A DNA stretch of 64,000 nucleotides from Halioglobus japonicus. Lineage in GTDB: Bacteria; Pseudomonadota; Gammaproteobacteria; Pseudomonadales; Halieaceae. A program made the translations under genes and the position numbers. Below the pieces are notes generated by a model. The model did not search any database and was not told where the DNA came from. It saw nothing but the letters and a program-made list of their open reading frames with translations. The stretch spans positions 3,782,001-3,846,000 of the forward strand of contig NZ_CP019450.1 in the NCBI RefSeq assembly GCF_001983995.1. Direction: 5' to 3'. Within the stretch, counting starts at the first letter, position 1, and the number at the start of each line of letters is the position of its first letter. Shown piece after piece: positions 27,115 through 37,668 of this stretch.

Positions 27115-28962
27115 TTACTCCACCACTGAACAGCCCAGGCACTTATAAAACATATTGCGCGGGTCCTGCAGTGACTGGATTTCAGTCACGGCCTGAACCA
27201 CTGGCTGGGACACACTGCGCAACACCGAAACGATCTCGCTACCACCCAACACTGCCGGCAGCGCCACGCGCTCGCTCAACTGCTGCCAGAACAGCTCCTT
27301 GGGTGACAGCTGTGGCTGTACAAACTCAAGTTCATACGCCTCCAGCTCGGCCATCGCCGCCGCTGATGCAATGGCATCGTGGAGGCCACCGAGATGGTCA
27401 ACCAGCCCGTTCTCCAGTGCCGCATCCGCGCTCCACACACGCCCCTGGGCTACCTCCTGGACCTCGTCAAGGCTCATGCCACGCCCTTCAGCAACGACCG
27501 CCAGGAAGCTGTCATAGGCGTAGCCAACGCCTGCATCCACCGCTGCCTTGATCTCATCGCTGGGCGTGCGGTCAAGGCGCAAATAGCCTGCAATATCGGA
27601 TGTCGCAACACCATCGGTGTGAATGCCCAGTTTCTTGAGGGATCCCTCCAGCGTGGGGAACGCGGCAACAACACCAATGCTGCCGGTGATGGTTGTGGGC
27701 GTTGCCCATATTTCATCCGCATCTGCGGCAATGTAGTAGCCGCCGGACGCTGCTACTGCACCCATCGAAACTACCACTGGAATGCCACTGGCCCGCGCTT
27801 CGAGAACGCGTTCCCGAATAATTTCAGAGGCAAACATGCTTCCGCCGCCGGAATTGACGCGCAGCACAATCGCATCCACATTGCCCTGCTCGACAGTATG
27901 ACTGATGAGCGAGGCGAGGCTATCACCCCCGATGGTGCCGGACGGCTGCTCCCCCGGCATGATATTGCCCTGGGCGGTTAGCACCGCAACCCGCCCTTCC
28001 GGGATGCCCGCATCACTAACCGGTCCCTTGCGGGAGAGGTAGTACTCGAACTCAACGGCCTCGTAATGGCCCTCATCATCCGCCACGCCAACCATTTTAA
28101 CCAACCATTCGTTGGCCCGGCCACGCGACAGTAACTGATCGATCAGGCCCGCATCGAGCGCATCCTGCGCGGTATCCCCTGAGCCGTTAATCATGCGCTG
28201 CGGCAAGCCATTGACGTAGGCGTTCAGGGCACCCGGTTCCAGTTCACGTCGCGCCTCTACCTGGGCGGTGTAATGGCCCCAGATGTCATCCAACCAGACC
28301 TGCGTAGCTTCTTTCTCAATGGGCGACATATCGTTGCGCATAAACGGCTCTACGGCAGACTTGTGCTTGCCGCGCCGGAACACGTGCATATCGACTGACA
28401 GTTTTTCCAGCGCTTCGAGATAGTAATTGTGGTAACTGCTGAAGCCTTCTATCGCGACCCCGCCGAGCGGGTGGGCGATGATCTCGTCGGCATAACTCGC
28501 CAGCAGATACTGATTCTGGGTATAGAAGTCTGCTCGTGCAGCAATCGGCTTGCCCGTGGCCTTGAAAGCCTCCAGGGCTTTGCCGATTTCACCCGTACGG
28601 GAGATACCCAGACCGGCAAGACCGCCCAGTTCCATCACCATGGCGTTGATCGCAGGGTCCTCAGCAGCGGCCTCAATCGCGTCAATCACATCCTGTAGCA
28701 GTACTTCGCGATCGGCCGGGCCCTGTTCACCGACCAGAGCCACCATGGGATCCACGGGGCGCTTCTGATCGACAATACTGCCCACAGGATTCAACAACAG
28801 CGCTGCCTTTTCCGGCAAAGGCTCGGGGCCGCCACCAAAGTAAACAAAGTAAATGATGGCCAACATCGCCAGAAACAAAAGATTGGCAAGCCCCAGACGT
28901 ACCCAGGTAATGGCCTTCCAGATCCCGCCAAAGAAACGCCGAATCAGCGAGGGTTTACTCAT
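27115..28962 (-). CDS. sppA: Signal peptide peptidase SppA, 67 kDa type
   Basis: 615 residues, double-length SppA. It has an N-terminal membrane anchor (LANLLFLAMLAIIYFVYF). The first half supplies the catalytic Lys in RRGKHKSAVEPF and the second half the nucleophile Ser in AVAASGGYYIAADADEIWA. LRVNSGGGSMFASEIIRE is the conserved oxyanion-side block. It degrades cleaved signal peptides in the periplasmic face of the inner membrane. It lies between the DUF2069 gene and dgkA in one direction. Confidence 0.93.
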   Translation of the reverse strand: MSKPSLIRRFFGGIWKAITWVRLGLANLLFLAMLAIIYFVYFGGGPEPLPEKAALLLNPVGSIVDQKRPVDPMVALVGEQGPADREVLLQDVIDAIEAAAEDPAINAMVMELGGLAGLGISRTGEIGKALEAFKATGKPIAARADFYTQNQYLLASYADEIIAHPLGGVAIEGFSSYHNYYLEALEKLSVDMHVFRRGKHKSAVEPFMRNDMSPIEKEATQVWLDDIWGHYTAQVEARRELEPGALNAYVNGLPQRMINGSGDTAQDALDAGLIDQLLSRGRANEWLVKMVGVADDEGHYEAVEFEYYLSRKGPVSDAGIPEGRVAVLTAQGNIMPGEQPSGTIGGDSLASLISHTVEQGNVDAIVLRVNSGGGSMFASEIIRERVLEARASGIPVVVSMGAVAASGGYYIAADADEIWATPTTITGSIGVVAAFPTLEGSLKKLGIHTDGVATSDIAGYLRLDRTPSDEIKAAVDAGVGYAYDSFLAVVAEGRGMSLDEVQEVAQGRVWSADAALENGLVDHLGGLHDAIASAAAMAELEAYELEFVQPQLSPKELFWQQLSERVALPAVLGGSEIVSVLRSVSQPVVQAVTEIQSLQDPRNMFYKCLGCSVVE

Positions 28963-28965
28963 ACT

Positions 28966-30283
<1,318 letters not shown>

Positions 30284-30355
30284 GGGAGGCTCCGAAGACT
30301 GTATTGATCAGGCCACGAAGTATATCAAAGGGGTTTACCCGGGGGGCCATCATTC

Positions 30356-31600
30356 ATGCATAATAACCCGATGCAACCGTATCAGGACATTCTGCGTGGG
30401 GCCTGGCGAAGAACTCGCTACCTGCTCTCGCGCTTCAAGGAAGACCGCTGTTCAGAGAACGCTGCGGCACTGACCTACATGAGCCTGTTTGCCATGGTGC
30501 CCCTGCTCACCGTGCTGTACACCATGGCCTCCGCAATTCCCACGTTCCAGGGACTGGAAGAGCAAATGCAGGAATTTTTGTTCCAGCATCTTATGCCCGA
30601 CACCAGCTCCGAGGTGGAAACCTATCTGAGCGAGTTTTCCCGCCAGGCCAAGAATCTCACTGGGCCGGGTATTGTCTTTCTGGTCATTACCGCCGTGCTG
30701 ATGCTGCGCAACATCGAGAAGGCCTTCAACCTGATCTGGCGGGCCCGCGAAAATCGCAGTTCGGTTTCCAGCTTCCTGCTCTACTGGGCCGTACTCAGCC
30801 TGGCACCGGTGGCATTGGGCCTGGCACTGGGCATAAGCACTTATCTCGCGTCGTTTTCCCATGTACTCGACGAGTACGACATATTTGGTGCCAAGGCGGT
30901 CCTGCTGAAAGTCTCGCCGTTAGTTCTCAGCACACTGTCGTTCACGCTACTTTACATTGCCGTACCCAATTGCCGGGTGCCCTTTAAGCACACGCTGGTT
31001 GGCGGCCTCGCGACAGCGCTGGCTTTCCACGCTGCCCGTGCCGTATTCACCGACCTGGTGGTGGGCTCAAGCTATACGTTTATCTATGGCGCTTTCGCTG
31101 CAGTGCCGCTTTTTCTGTTGTGGATATACCTGTCGTGGAACATCGTGCTGATGGGCGGCATTCTGGTACACAGCCTGTCGGCCTACCAGGACGAAGAACA
31201 GGCCTGCCGGCCGAATGTGTTAAAGGCCCTCGATGTGCTGTACCTGTTCTGGACCAGGCAGCAGGCGGGCGACACCGTGCGCGAAACCGAGCTGCTCAAC
31301 AACAGCCATCTCGTCACCCGCGGCCTGGACAGCGTCACCTGGCGCGAACTGCGCGACATCCTGATCGAACAACAGGTCATCACCCAAAGCGATCGCGGTC
31401 ACTACCTGCTCGCACGCGATCTGCACTCGGTGCCCTTCTGGCAACTGAAAACCTGGGTTAACGATGAACAACCCCTGGAGCGGGAAGACATTACTGCCGA
31501 CATGAACTGGCAGGAAAACGCCTACCGTCTGCTGCGCGGCCAGCGTCACCAGCAGCGGGAACTGATGCACATGAGCCTAGTGGAGTTATATCAACAGTGA
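30356..31600 (+). CDS. YihY/BrkB-family inner membrane protein
   Basis: 414 residues with six membrane helices in the first 290. The family blocks are CSENAAALTYMSLFAMVPLLTVLYT, NIEKAFNLIWRARENRSS, GGLATALAFHAARAVFTDLVVGSSYTFIYGAFAAVPLFLLWIYLSW. The remaining 120 residues look like a soluble winged-helix-type region. Once called ribonuclease BN, the family has no proven activity. ATG 30371 is an alternative start. The stop overlaps the next gene (GTGA). Confidence 0.87.
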   Translation: MHNNPMQPYQDILRGAWRRTRYLLSRFKEDRCSENAAALTYMSLFAMVPLLTVLYTMASAIPTFQGLEEQMQEFLFQHLMPDTSSEVETYLSEFSRQAKNLTGPGIVFLVITAVLMLRNIEKAFNLIWRARENRSSVSSFLLYWAVLSLAPVALGLALGISTYLASFSHVLDEYDIFGAKAVLLKVSPLVLSTLSFTLLYIAVPNCRVPFKHTLVGGLATALAFHAARAVFTDLVVGSSYTFIYGAFAAVPLFLLWIYLSWNIVLMGGILVHSLSAYQDEEQACRPNVLKALDVLYLFWTRQQAGDTVRETELLNNSHLVTRGLDSVTWRELRDILIEQQVITQSDRGHYLLARDLHSVPFWQLKTWVNDEQPLEREDITADMNWQENAYRLLRGQRHQQRELMHMSLVELYQQ

Positions 31601-32076
31601 AGACCCTCGCCACCCTATTCCTCGCCATCGTGGTCGCCGCCTGTAGCGCAGAACCTCCCGCCGAATCCCAGGCGCTAAAGCTGGAAAATTACAAAGGCCA
31701 GTGGCTCGTTATCAATTACTGGGCGGAGTGGTGCAAACCCTGTATCAAGGAGATTCCGGAGCTGAACGCTCTCGATGCCAAGTACCCGCAGGTAGCGGTG
31801 CTGGGCGTCAATTATGACGGCGCAACCGGTGTCCCCCTCGCCAAGCAGGTCAAGGAGTTGGGGATTGAATTTCCCATTGTGGCCAAAGACCCAGCCGCAC
31901 TGCTGGGTGTAGAGCGCCCCGTGGTTCTGCCCGCCACATTCATTCTCAATCCCGATGGCCAACTGGTTCACAGCCTAGTAGGCCCGCAGACGCTGGAAGC
32001 GCTGGCCATGGCCACGGGCCAGGTGGCGGTGCCGGTTGAAGACCCTGCCTCAACAGAGACCAGCGAACTGCCCTGA
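31597..32076 (+). CDS. TlpA/ResA-type thioredoxin-like lipoprotein
   Basis: 159 residues from GTG 31597. A lipoprotein signal ends VVAACS. The thioredoxin active site is WAEWCKPC, and cis-Pro is in VVLPATFILNPDG. It should act as a periplasmic thiol-disulfide reductase tethered to a membrane. It is coupled to the YihY gene by a 4-base overlap. A strong hairpin follows at 32122. Confidence 0.88.
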   Translation: MKTLATLFLAIVVAACSAEPPAESQALKLENYKGQWLVINYWAEWCKPCIKEIPELNALDAKYPQVAVLGVNYDGATGVPLAKQVKELGIEFPIVAKDPAALLGVERPVVLPATFILNPDGQLVHSLVGPQTLEALAMATGQVAVPVEDPASTETSELP

Positions 32077-32113
32077 TTGAGCAACTAACGCTGTCAGGGC
32101 GTATTTCCCAGAC

Positions 32114-32143
32114 AAAAAAAACGCTCCCCCTTGCGGGGGAGCG
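32114..32143 (-). terminator. Intrinsic terminator oriented to the minus strand
   Basis: 9-bp stem CGCTCCCCC/GGGGGAGCG with loop TTGC, preceded on the + strand by eight A. On the minus strand this is a textbook stem plus U run. On the + strand no T run follows, although the gene it follows (thioredoxin-like) is on the + strand. Confidence 0.65.
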
Positions 32144-32284
32144 GAATGCACACTTCATCTCAAAACAAAAGGATATGAAACCTGGACGGATCCAGTAAGT
32201 AGCAGCACTGGAGTCTCATGTAGCGCCGCAACTATAAATTAAGACCGGGCCCATTCGGCTTAGTTCAAAATATTTCTGAGAAAA

Positions 32285-32300
32285 TTTCGCGAGCGCGAAA
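32285..32300. promoter_or_regulatory. Inverted repeat TTTCGCG-AG-CGCGAAA upstream of cysK
   Basis: Perfect 7+7 palindrome about 92 bases before the cysK start; a possible operator. It does not look like a CysB site. Regulator unknown. Confidence 0.35.
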
Positions 32301-32391
32301 TCGCGTCTAAACATAGACAGAAACCCCCGCCAGTACTAGGCTTTTCCTGTTTCGCCCGCCCCGCGGGTTCTCGCTTAATAAGGACATCAAA

Positions 32392-33378
32392 ATGAGCAAA
32401 ATATTCAACGACAACGCCGAAACTATCGGCGGCACGCCCATGGTGAAGATAAACCGACTGGGCCCCGAGGGTAGCACCATCTACGCCAAGCTCGAGAACC
32501 GCAACCCCGCCATGTCGGTGAAATGCAGGATTGGCGCCGCCATGGTGGACCAGGCCGAGAAAGATGGAAGCCTCAAACCAGGCATGACCATTGTCGAACC
32601 CACAAGCGGCAATACCGGCATTGCCCTGGCTTTTGTGGCCGCAGCCAAGGGCTACAGCTGCATCCTGACCATGCCCAACTCCTTTAGCCTGGAGCGCCGC
32701 ATGTTGATGAAGGCCCTGGGCGCAGAGATTCGCCTCACCGACGCCACCCAGGGCATTGCCGCCGCGATTGGCGCTGCGGAGGAGATCATTGCCTCCGACC
32801 CGGACAAATACTGGGGCCCGCACCAGTTCGAGAACCCGGCCAATCCGGCCATCCACGAACAGACAACGGGCCCGGAAATCTGGGGCGACACGGAAGGCGG
32901 CATTGACATTCTGGTCTCCGGCGTGGGTACCGGCGGCACATTGACCGGCACCTCCCGCTATATCAAGAACACGCGTGGCAAGGCCATTACCACCGTGGCG
33001 GTTGAGCCTGACACCACTACCATGATTACTGCCTCACTGGCCGGCGAAGAGCCCACTCACGCCCCCCACAAGATCCAGGGCATTGGTGCGGGCTTCGTCC
33101 CCGCCAATCTGGATCTGGACATGGTGGATGCCGTTGAGCAGGTGACCAGCGATGAAGCCATGGCCATGGCACATCGCCTCATGCAGGAAGAAGGCATTCT
33201 GGCGGGAATTTCCTCCGGGGCAGCCATGGTAGTGGCAGACCGCCTGGCCCAGCGTCCGGAAAACGCCGACAAAACCATCGTAGCGATTCTGCCGGACTCG
33301 GGGGAGCGCTACCTGACATCACCGCTGTTCGAAGGCAAGTTCTCCGACAACGAAACCGTGCAGGCGACCATTACCTGA
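32392..33378 (+). CDS. cysK: Cysteine synthase A
   Basis: 328 residues, PLP enzyme making cysteine from O-acetylserine and sulfide in the cytoplasm. The PLP Lys is in [14 protein letters not shown], the Asn-loop in [12 protein letters not shown], the phosphate-binding loop in [14 protein letters not shown], and the end block in [12 protein letters not shown]. It is close to E. coli CysK throughout. RBS AAGGA lies before ATG 32392. The stop abuts the end of the convergent qor gene with no gap. Confidence 0.96.
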   Translation: MSKIFNDNAETIGGTPMVKINRLGPEGSTIYAKLENRNPAMSVKCRIGAAMVDQAEKDGSLKPGMTIVEPTSGNTGIALAFVAAAKGYSCILTMPNSFSLERRMLMKALGAEIRLTDATQGIAAAIGAAEEIIASDPDKYWGPHQFENPANPAIHEQTTGPEIWGDTEGGIDILVSGVGTGGTLTGTSRYIKNTRGKAITTVAVEPDTTTMITASLAGEEPTHAPHKIQGIGAGFVPANLDLDMVDAVEQVTSDEAMAMAHRLMQEEGILAGISSGAAMVVADRLAQRPENADKTIVAILPDSGERYLTSPLFEGKFSDNETVQATIT

Positions 33379-34350
33379 TCAAGGCAGGATGACGGTAGAA
33401 CCCGTTGTCTTACGTCCTTCCAGATCGCTATGCGCTTGCTGTATGTCACCAAGCGCATAGCGCTGATTGATCTCCACTCGAATATCACCCGCCACAATAC
33501 GATTAAACAGGTCTGTGCTGGACTGCTGCAGCTCTTCTGCTGTGGCGGTATAGGTGACCATGGTGGGCCGTGTAATATACAGAGAGCCCTTGGCGGTAAG
33601 GGTTTGCAGCTCCAGCGGTGCAGGCGCACCCGAGGCATTGCCAAAGCTCACCATCAGCCCGCGGGGCCTCAGGCAGTCCAGCGACATATCGAAGGTGTCA
33701 GCCCCCACCCCATCGTAAACCACCGGCAACATCGCGCCGCCGGTGATCTCCATCACCCGCTCAACCACGTTCTCGGTGCGATAGTTGATCACATGCGCAT
33801 AGCCGTGCGCGCGTGCCAGCGCCGCCTTTTCATCAGAGCCCACGGTGCCGATGACCTTGGCGCCGATGGCAGCGGCCCACTGACCAAACAGCAGTCCGAC
33901 CCCGCCGGCGGCAGCGTGGAACAGGCAGTATTCATCGGCCTGGAGAGAGTAGGTACGCTGAATCAGGTACTCGGTGGTCTGTCCCTTGAGCAGGGAGGCA
34001 GCGGCAGTGTCGAAATCAATGCCATCGGGCAATGGCACGAGGCGCGCCGCAGGCAGGTTAACTGCCTCTGCATAAGCGCCCAGGCCCGCTGAACAGTAGC
34101 CAACCCTGGTTGCCACAGGCAGATCAACACCCTCACCCACCGCCTCAACGACCCCAGCTCCTTCACCGCCCAGGCCAGTCGGCAACGGCAGCGGGTACAG
34201 ACCGCTGCGGTGATAGGTATCAATGTAATTCAGGCCTATGGCGTGATTGCGGACCGTAACCATGCCAGTACCCGGGGCTTCCAGAGGCTCGTCAACCAAC
34301 TGCATGACTCCCGGCCCACCGTTCTCGGAGATACTGACGCGCTTAACCAT
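33379..34350 (-). CDS. NADPH:quinone oxidoreductase (zeta-crystallin family)
   Basis: 323 residues, zinc-free medium-chain dehydrogenase. Blocks are NHAIGLNYIDTYHRSGLYP, GLGGEGAGVVEAVGEGV, the nucleotide loop AAAGGVGLLFGQWAAAIGAKVIGTVGS, and YDGVGADTFDMSLDCLRPRG. It reduces quinones or enones with NADPH. The gene lies 3 bases after the nucleotide-transporter-like gene and is probably read with it. Confidence 0.92.
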   Translation of the reverse strand: MVKRVSISENGGPGVMQLVDEPLEAPGTGMVTVRNHAIGLNYIDTYHRSGLYPLPLPTGLGGEGAGVVEAVGEGVDLPVATRVGYCSAGLGAYAEAVNLPAARLVPLPDGIDFDTAAASLLKGQTTEYLIQRTYSLQADEYCLFHAAAGGVGLLFGQWAAAIGAKVIGTVGSDEKAALARAHGYAHVINYRTENVVERVMEITGGAMLPVVYDGVGADTFDMSLDCLRPRGLMVSFGNASGAPAPLELQTLTAKGSLYITRPTMVTYTATAEELQQSSTDLFNRIVAGDIRVEINQRYALGDIQQAHSDLEGRKTTGSTVILP

Positions 34351-34353
34351 AAT

Positions 34354-35697
34354 TTATTCCTGCTGCTGTTCGTTTTTCTGGGCCGCCAGTATCCGCGCGC
34401 GCTCGCGCACAATCAATAAGGCCAGCACCAATCCCGTGGCCGCCATCAGCGCTGCAGCGGGGATAAAGTCGGTAGACTGCCAGCCCAACCAGTGCAGCCC
34501 AGCAAAAATGATTCCAGCCTGCAGCATATCGCCGAGGCGCTGACCGAAGGGGTCGATTACCGCGCGCGCCTCGTACTTTTCCTGACGGGACAGCGGCAGG
34601 TAAAGCATTTGTCTCGCGGTATTCTGCAGGGAATAGTCCAGGCTATTCTCGGCCACCTTGAAATAGCGGAACCAGCCCAGTATCGGCAACAACGCCAACG
34701 AGGCGTAGCCGAGAAAAACAATACAGGGCGTCAACAGGAAGGCCACAGCGAAGCCACCCATTCTGATCAGCCGGGACACCGCAAAATACTGGATGAGAAC
34801 GCCGAGCAAATTCACCGTGAAATAAAACCCGCCGTAGAAACGACCAACGTACGTCCCCTTGTCGACGGCAATGCTGCCATTGGCACTGCCTTCGGCGTAC
34901 ATCTGCTCAAGAATGGCAGACAGCAGATATTCGCCTGTGGTGTTCACCAGATTAAGCATGATGACAAACGCCGCCATTAACAGCAGATAGCGGCGACTCA
35001 ACACCAACTGGAAGCCGGCGAAGATGGAAGGATGGCTGGTCTGTTCAGTAGCTTCAGTGGCACGCGATTCACTGGGCACCGAGAGCGTCGCCCACCGCGC
35101 TGGCAGTGCGGCAAGGGCCAGGGTGACCGCGCCCGCAATCATCAGGCCATAGGCGCTCATGTAGTTAACCAGTTCGCGCGACAAGGCCGACCCCACCCAG
35201 GCTCCCAGCGAAGCCCCCAGTGCGACAATAACAAACAGCCGCTCCCCGGCCTCGCGGCTGTAGAGCTCGGAGGCAAATGCCCAGAACTGGGCGATGATGA
35301 GCACGCTATAGGCGCCCAGCCACACAAAGTAAGGCACCGATATCGCCATGCCGGCCTGTCCCGCCGCGGCGAATGCAAGCAGGGTAGCCACGCACACGGC
35401 ACTGACAATGCGCATATAGCGGTAGCTGTCGAACTGGCGGGAAAACTTGCCATAGATGGGAATAAACACCAGCAGCAATAGCGCCTGTAGCGCCACCGCA
35501 TAGCTGCGAATCTCCGCCGTGCCCTCGGTGAGGATCAGCATCTCCCGCGCAGGCTTGAGGAGATACGCGGTGAAGAGAATGAGAAACAGCGTGGCAAACA
35601 TGGCCAGCACACCGCGCAGTTCGCCCGGGCGCAGTTCCACACCGAGCAGCAGCGTCTGGCGCAGCCAGCCACTGCCGGCGGGAGACGAGGTCGTCAC
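34354..35697 (-). CDS. ATP:ADP antiporter (AAA/TLC) family membrane protein
   Basis: 447 residues with about 11-12 membrane helices. The block ENSLDYSLQNTARQMLYLPLSRQEKYEARAVID, with GQRLGD after it, is the hallmark of the nucleotide-transporter (Npt/TLC) family. Intracellular parasites use members to import ATP; free-living bacteria have divergent homologues of unknown substrate. It is distinct from ordinary MFS permeases in that block, though the overall fold is MFS-like. It lies between the phosphatase-kinase fusion and qor, all on the minus strand. Confidence 0.75.
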   Translation of the reverse strand: MTTSSPAGSGWLRQTLLLGVELRPGELRGVLAMFATLFLILFTAYLLKPAREMLILTEGTAEIRSYAVALQALLLLVFIPIYGKFSRQFDSYRYMRIVSAVCVATLLAFAAAGQAGMAISVPYFVWLGAYSVLIIAQFWAFASELYSREAGERLFVIVALGASLGAWVGSALSRELVNYMSAYGLMIAGAVTLALAALPARWATLSVPSESRATEATEQTSHPSIFAGFQLVLSRRYLLLMAAFVIMLNLVNTTGEYLLSAILEQMYAEGSANGSIAVDKGTYVGRFYGGFYFTVNLLGVLIQYFAVSRLIRMGGFAVAFLLTPCIVFLGYASLALLPILGWFRYFKVAENSLDYSLQNTARQMLYLPLSRQEKYEARAVIDPFGQRLGDMLQAGIIFAGLHWLGWQSTDFIPAAALMAATGLVLALLIVRERARILAAQKNEQQQE

Positions 35698-35709
35698 AGC
35701 AAGGGGCCC

Positions 35710-37590
35710 TTAGTCGCCGGTGCGCTCAGCTTCCTTGAGGATGCGGTCGCGCCGCTTGAGAATGGCTTCAATCTGACGCGGGTGCAGATAGGGACGCAAC
35801 TCCTGGGTCAGGTTGTCCATGTTCAGGCTTTGCAGGCGTCCGGCAAGCAGGTCAGAGACTTCCAGATCCACTTTGGCGTATTGCTTGGGGCGACGATCGG
35901 AAGTGCGGAAGGCCAGGCTATGATCGATGAATCGCAGCATGAACGACCGCTTGTCCCAGAGAATATTGGTGAGGTTGCGATCGGTATTATGGGTAAGGAT
36001 GTCGAACACAAACCGCATCCGGTACTGTTCCCACTGCTTACAAAAGCTGTCAAAAGGCATGTCGAGTTCGAGACGGTCCCGCTCGTTGATTGAACCTGTT
36101 ACCCAATCAGAGGAAGCACCCTCCTTGCCCTCTACCTCGGTGATCACAGACGCCGGCACCATTTCCATGCCCAACATCCGATCCAGCTTGTAGGCAGCCA
36201 CATCGTACTGGTAGCGATCGCTGTCGTTATAGCGCCGGCTGATAAATTTCTTCGCGTTCTCCATGCCCGGGTGTGTGTCCTCGTACTTGAACACCGCATC
36301 GTTGGTAACGCCATCGCGCACCTGGGTCACACGCCAGGGGTTGGTGACGCCGGTACCAATCTCCTCAACATTGGTGACCGGGGCGGTGCGCATAAAATCC
36401 TCCACCTGGGCATCACTCATCGCCGACAGGCGCTGCGAAAGGCTGGTGTTCTCCTCGGCGACTTCGGCGCGTTCCGACGCCCCGAGGTAATGCACGTAAT
36501 CGGGGCCATCATTGGAAATGAAGGCAGATGCCAGCCCGCGGTAAACCGGCCGGTACATACCCGTATCGAGCCTGATCACCAGGCCATCCATCCGCGAGAT
36601 CGCCGTACCGGGATTGGGATCGTGGCCGACAACCACCTGCCGGGCCCCGACTTTCTTGAGAAATTTCTCGACGTTGTACGACTCCGACAGAGGGTGGCAA
36701 CGGCTGGTGCCGCGATACCAGGTAGGCGCATTAAAGGGATCAAACACCAGGTACTCCTGGGCGGCGAATGCGACTCGCACATCTTCAAACCATTTGGGCC
36801 GGGAGCGCGGGTTGGCGGCGGAATACGCCTCTACCTGGGTGTTGATAAACGTCAGGCTGTCGTCGCGACTGACAAACAGCGGCAATTGCCCGGCCTTGCG
36901 CAGCGCATCTATGGCCGCCAGATAGCCCTGCAGTTCACCCTGTAACTTGAAGTTCAATTCCTTGAGGTCCATGTCGGTGATATTTGACGCAATACCGCCA
37001 TGCATATACAGCTTGTCATTCACTTTCACGGCAAACGGCTGACGAGACAACCACGCCCCGAGCTTGCCATCTGTGGCATAGGCTTTGCGCAGACCGATGT
37101 ACCCCGGTGGCATCGCCTCGTCGAAACTGGCGCGATCGGCCTGGGGATTGAATTGCTGGTACTGGCCAAAGAGCGCGTCGCGCTCTGCCGCTGTCTCGTC
37201 CTCGGCGAAGGCTGCAAACTCCGCCGCCGAGACGTAGTTGAGCTTGCCGGTGAGCACCATGACTTCGTGGTTACCGAGTACCATGTGGACAGCACCACCG
37301 GCCTGCCTGGCCTGTGATTCCAGCTTGATCATCAGTTCCACGACCTCACGCGAACCCGGGCCGCGATCAATCAGGTCGCCCACGGATACCAGGTGCGTAT
37401 TGCCGCCCGTCCAGTTCAGCTGTGCGTCGATGACGCCTACTTCCTGTAGCAGTTGTATCCAGTCGTCGTAGGCGCCATGGACATCGCCAAACGCCACCAC
37501 ACGGGAATCTGTCTTGATGTCATAGTCGGCAGTATGCGCGGCCTGCGCCAATCCAAAAGCGAACAACAAACACAGAATACGAGAAAGCAT
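35710..37590 (-). CDS. Secreted PPP-type phosphatase fused to a PI4K-II-like kinase domain
   Basis: 626 residues. The signal peptide ends near AAHTA (residue 21), so the protein is exported. Residues 30-345 form a Shewanella-like PPP phosphatase: GDVHG 35-39, GDLIDRG 71-77, GNHE 106-109, MHGG 196-199, VVGHDPNPG near 320. Residues about 410-600 look like a small PI3/4-kinase-type fold. Markers are a GTG loop at 412-414, Lys in AVFKYE (435), catalytic HNTDRNLTN (534-542) and metal IDHSLAF (555-561), all close to type II PI 4-kinases. Having both activities in one exported chain is unusual. Substrate unknown. Confidence 0.72.
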   Translation of the reverse strand: MLSRILCLLFAFGLAQAAHTADYDIKTDSRVVAFGDVHGAYDDWIQLLQEVGVIDAQLNWTGGNTHLVSVGDLIDRGPGSREVVELMIKLESQARQAGGAVHMVLGNHEVMVLTGKLNYVSAAEFAAFAEDETAAERDALFGQYQQFNPQADRASFDEAMPPGYIGLRKAYATDGKLGAWLSRQPFAVKVNDKLYMHGGIASNITDMDLKELNFKLQGELQGYLAAIDALRKAGQLPLFVSRDDSLTFINTQVEAYSAANPRSRPKWFEDVRVAFAAQEYLVFDPFNAPTWYRGTSRCHPLSESYNVEKFLKKVGARQVVVGHDPNPGTAISRMDGLVIRLDTGMYRPVYRGLASAFISNDGPDYVHYLGASERAEVAEENTSLSQRLSAMSDAQVEDFMRTAPVTNVEEIGTGVTNPWRVTQVRDGVTNDAVFKYEDTHPGMENAKKFISRRYNDSDRYQYDVAAYKLDRMLGMEMVPASVITEVEGKEGASSDWVTGSINERDRLELDMPFDSFCKQWEQYRMRFVFDILTHNTDRNLTNILWDKRSFMLRFIDHSLAFRTSDRRPKQYAKVDLEVSDLLAGRLQSLNMDNLTQELRPYLHPRQIEAILKRRDRILKEAERTGD

Positions 37591-37668
37591 GAAAACGTCC
37601 CTAGTTGAAGTCAGATTGCTCGAAGAAGTGTAGTGCCAATTCCAGGAATTGGCACGCCGGCAGCAGGC

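Larger units (their letters stand above)
32077..32391. other. 315-base intergenic region before cysK
   Basis: No supported reading frame. It contains a terminator that reads correctly only on the minus strand (32114-32143), a perfect inverted repeat (32285-32300) and an AT-rich stretch around 32235-32290 that may hold the cysK promoter. A minus-strand small RNA ending at the terminator is possible. Confidence 0.5.

Noticed and set aside
36271..36945. 224-residue plus-strand open frame
   Set aside because: Antisense to the phosphatase-kinase gene, without motifs.
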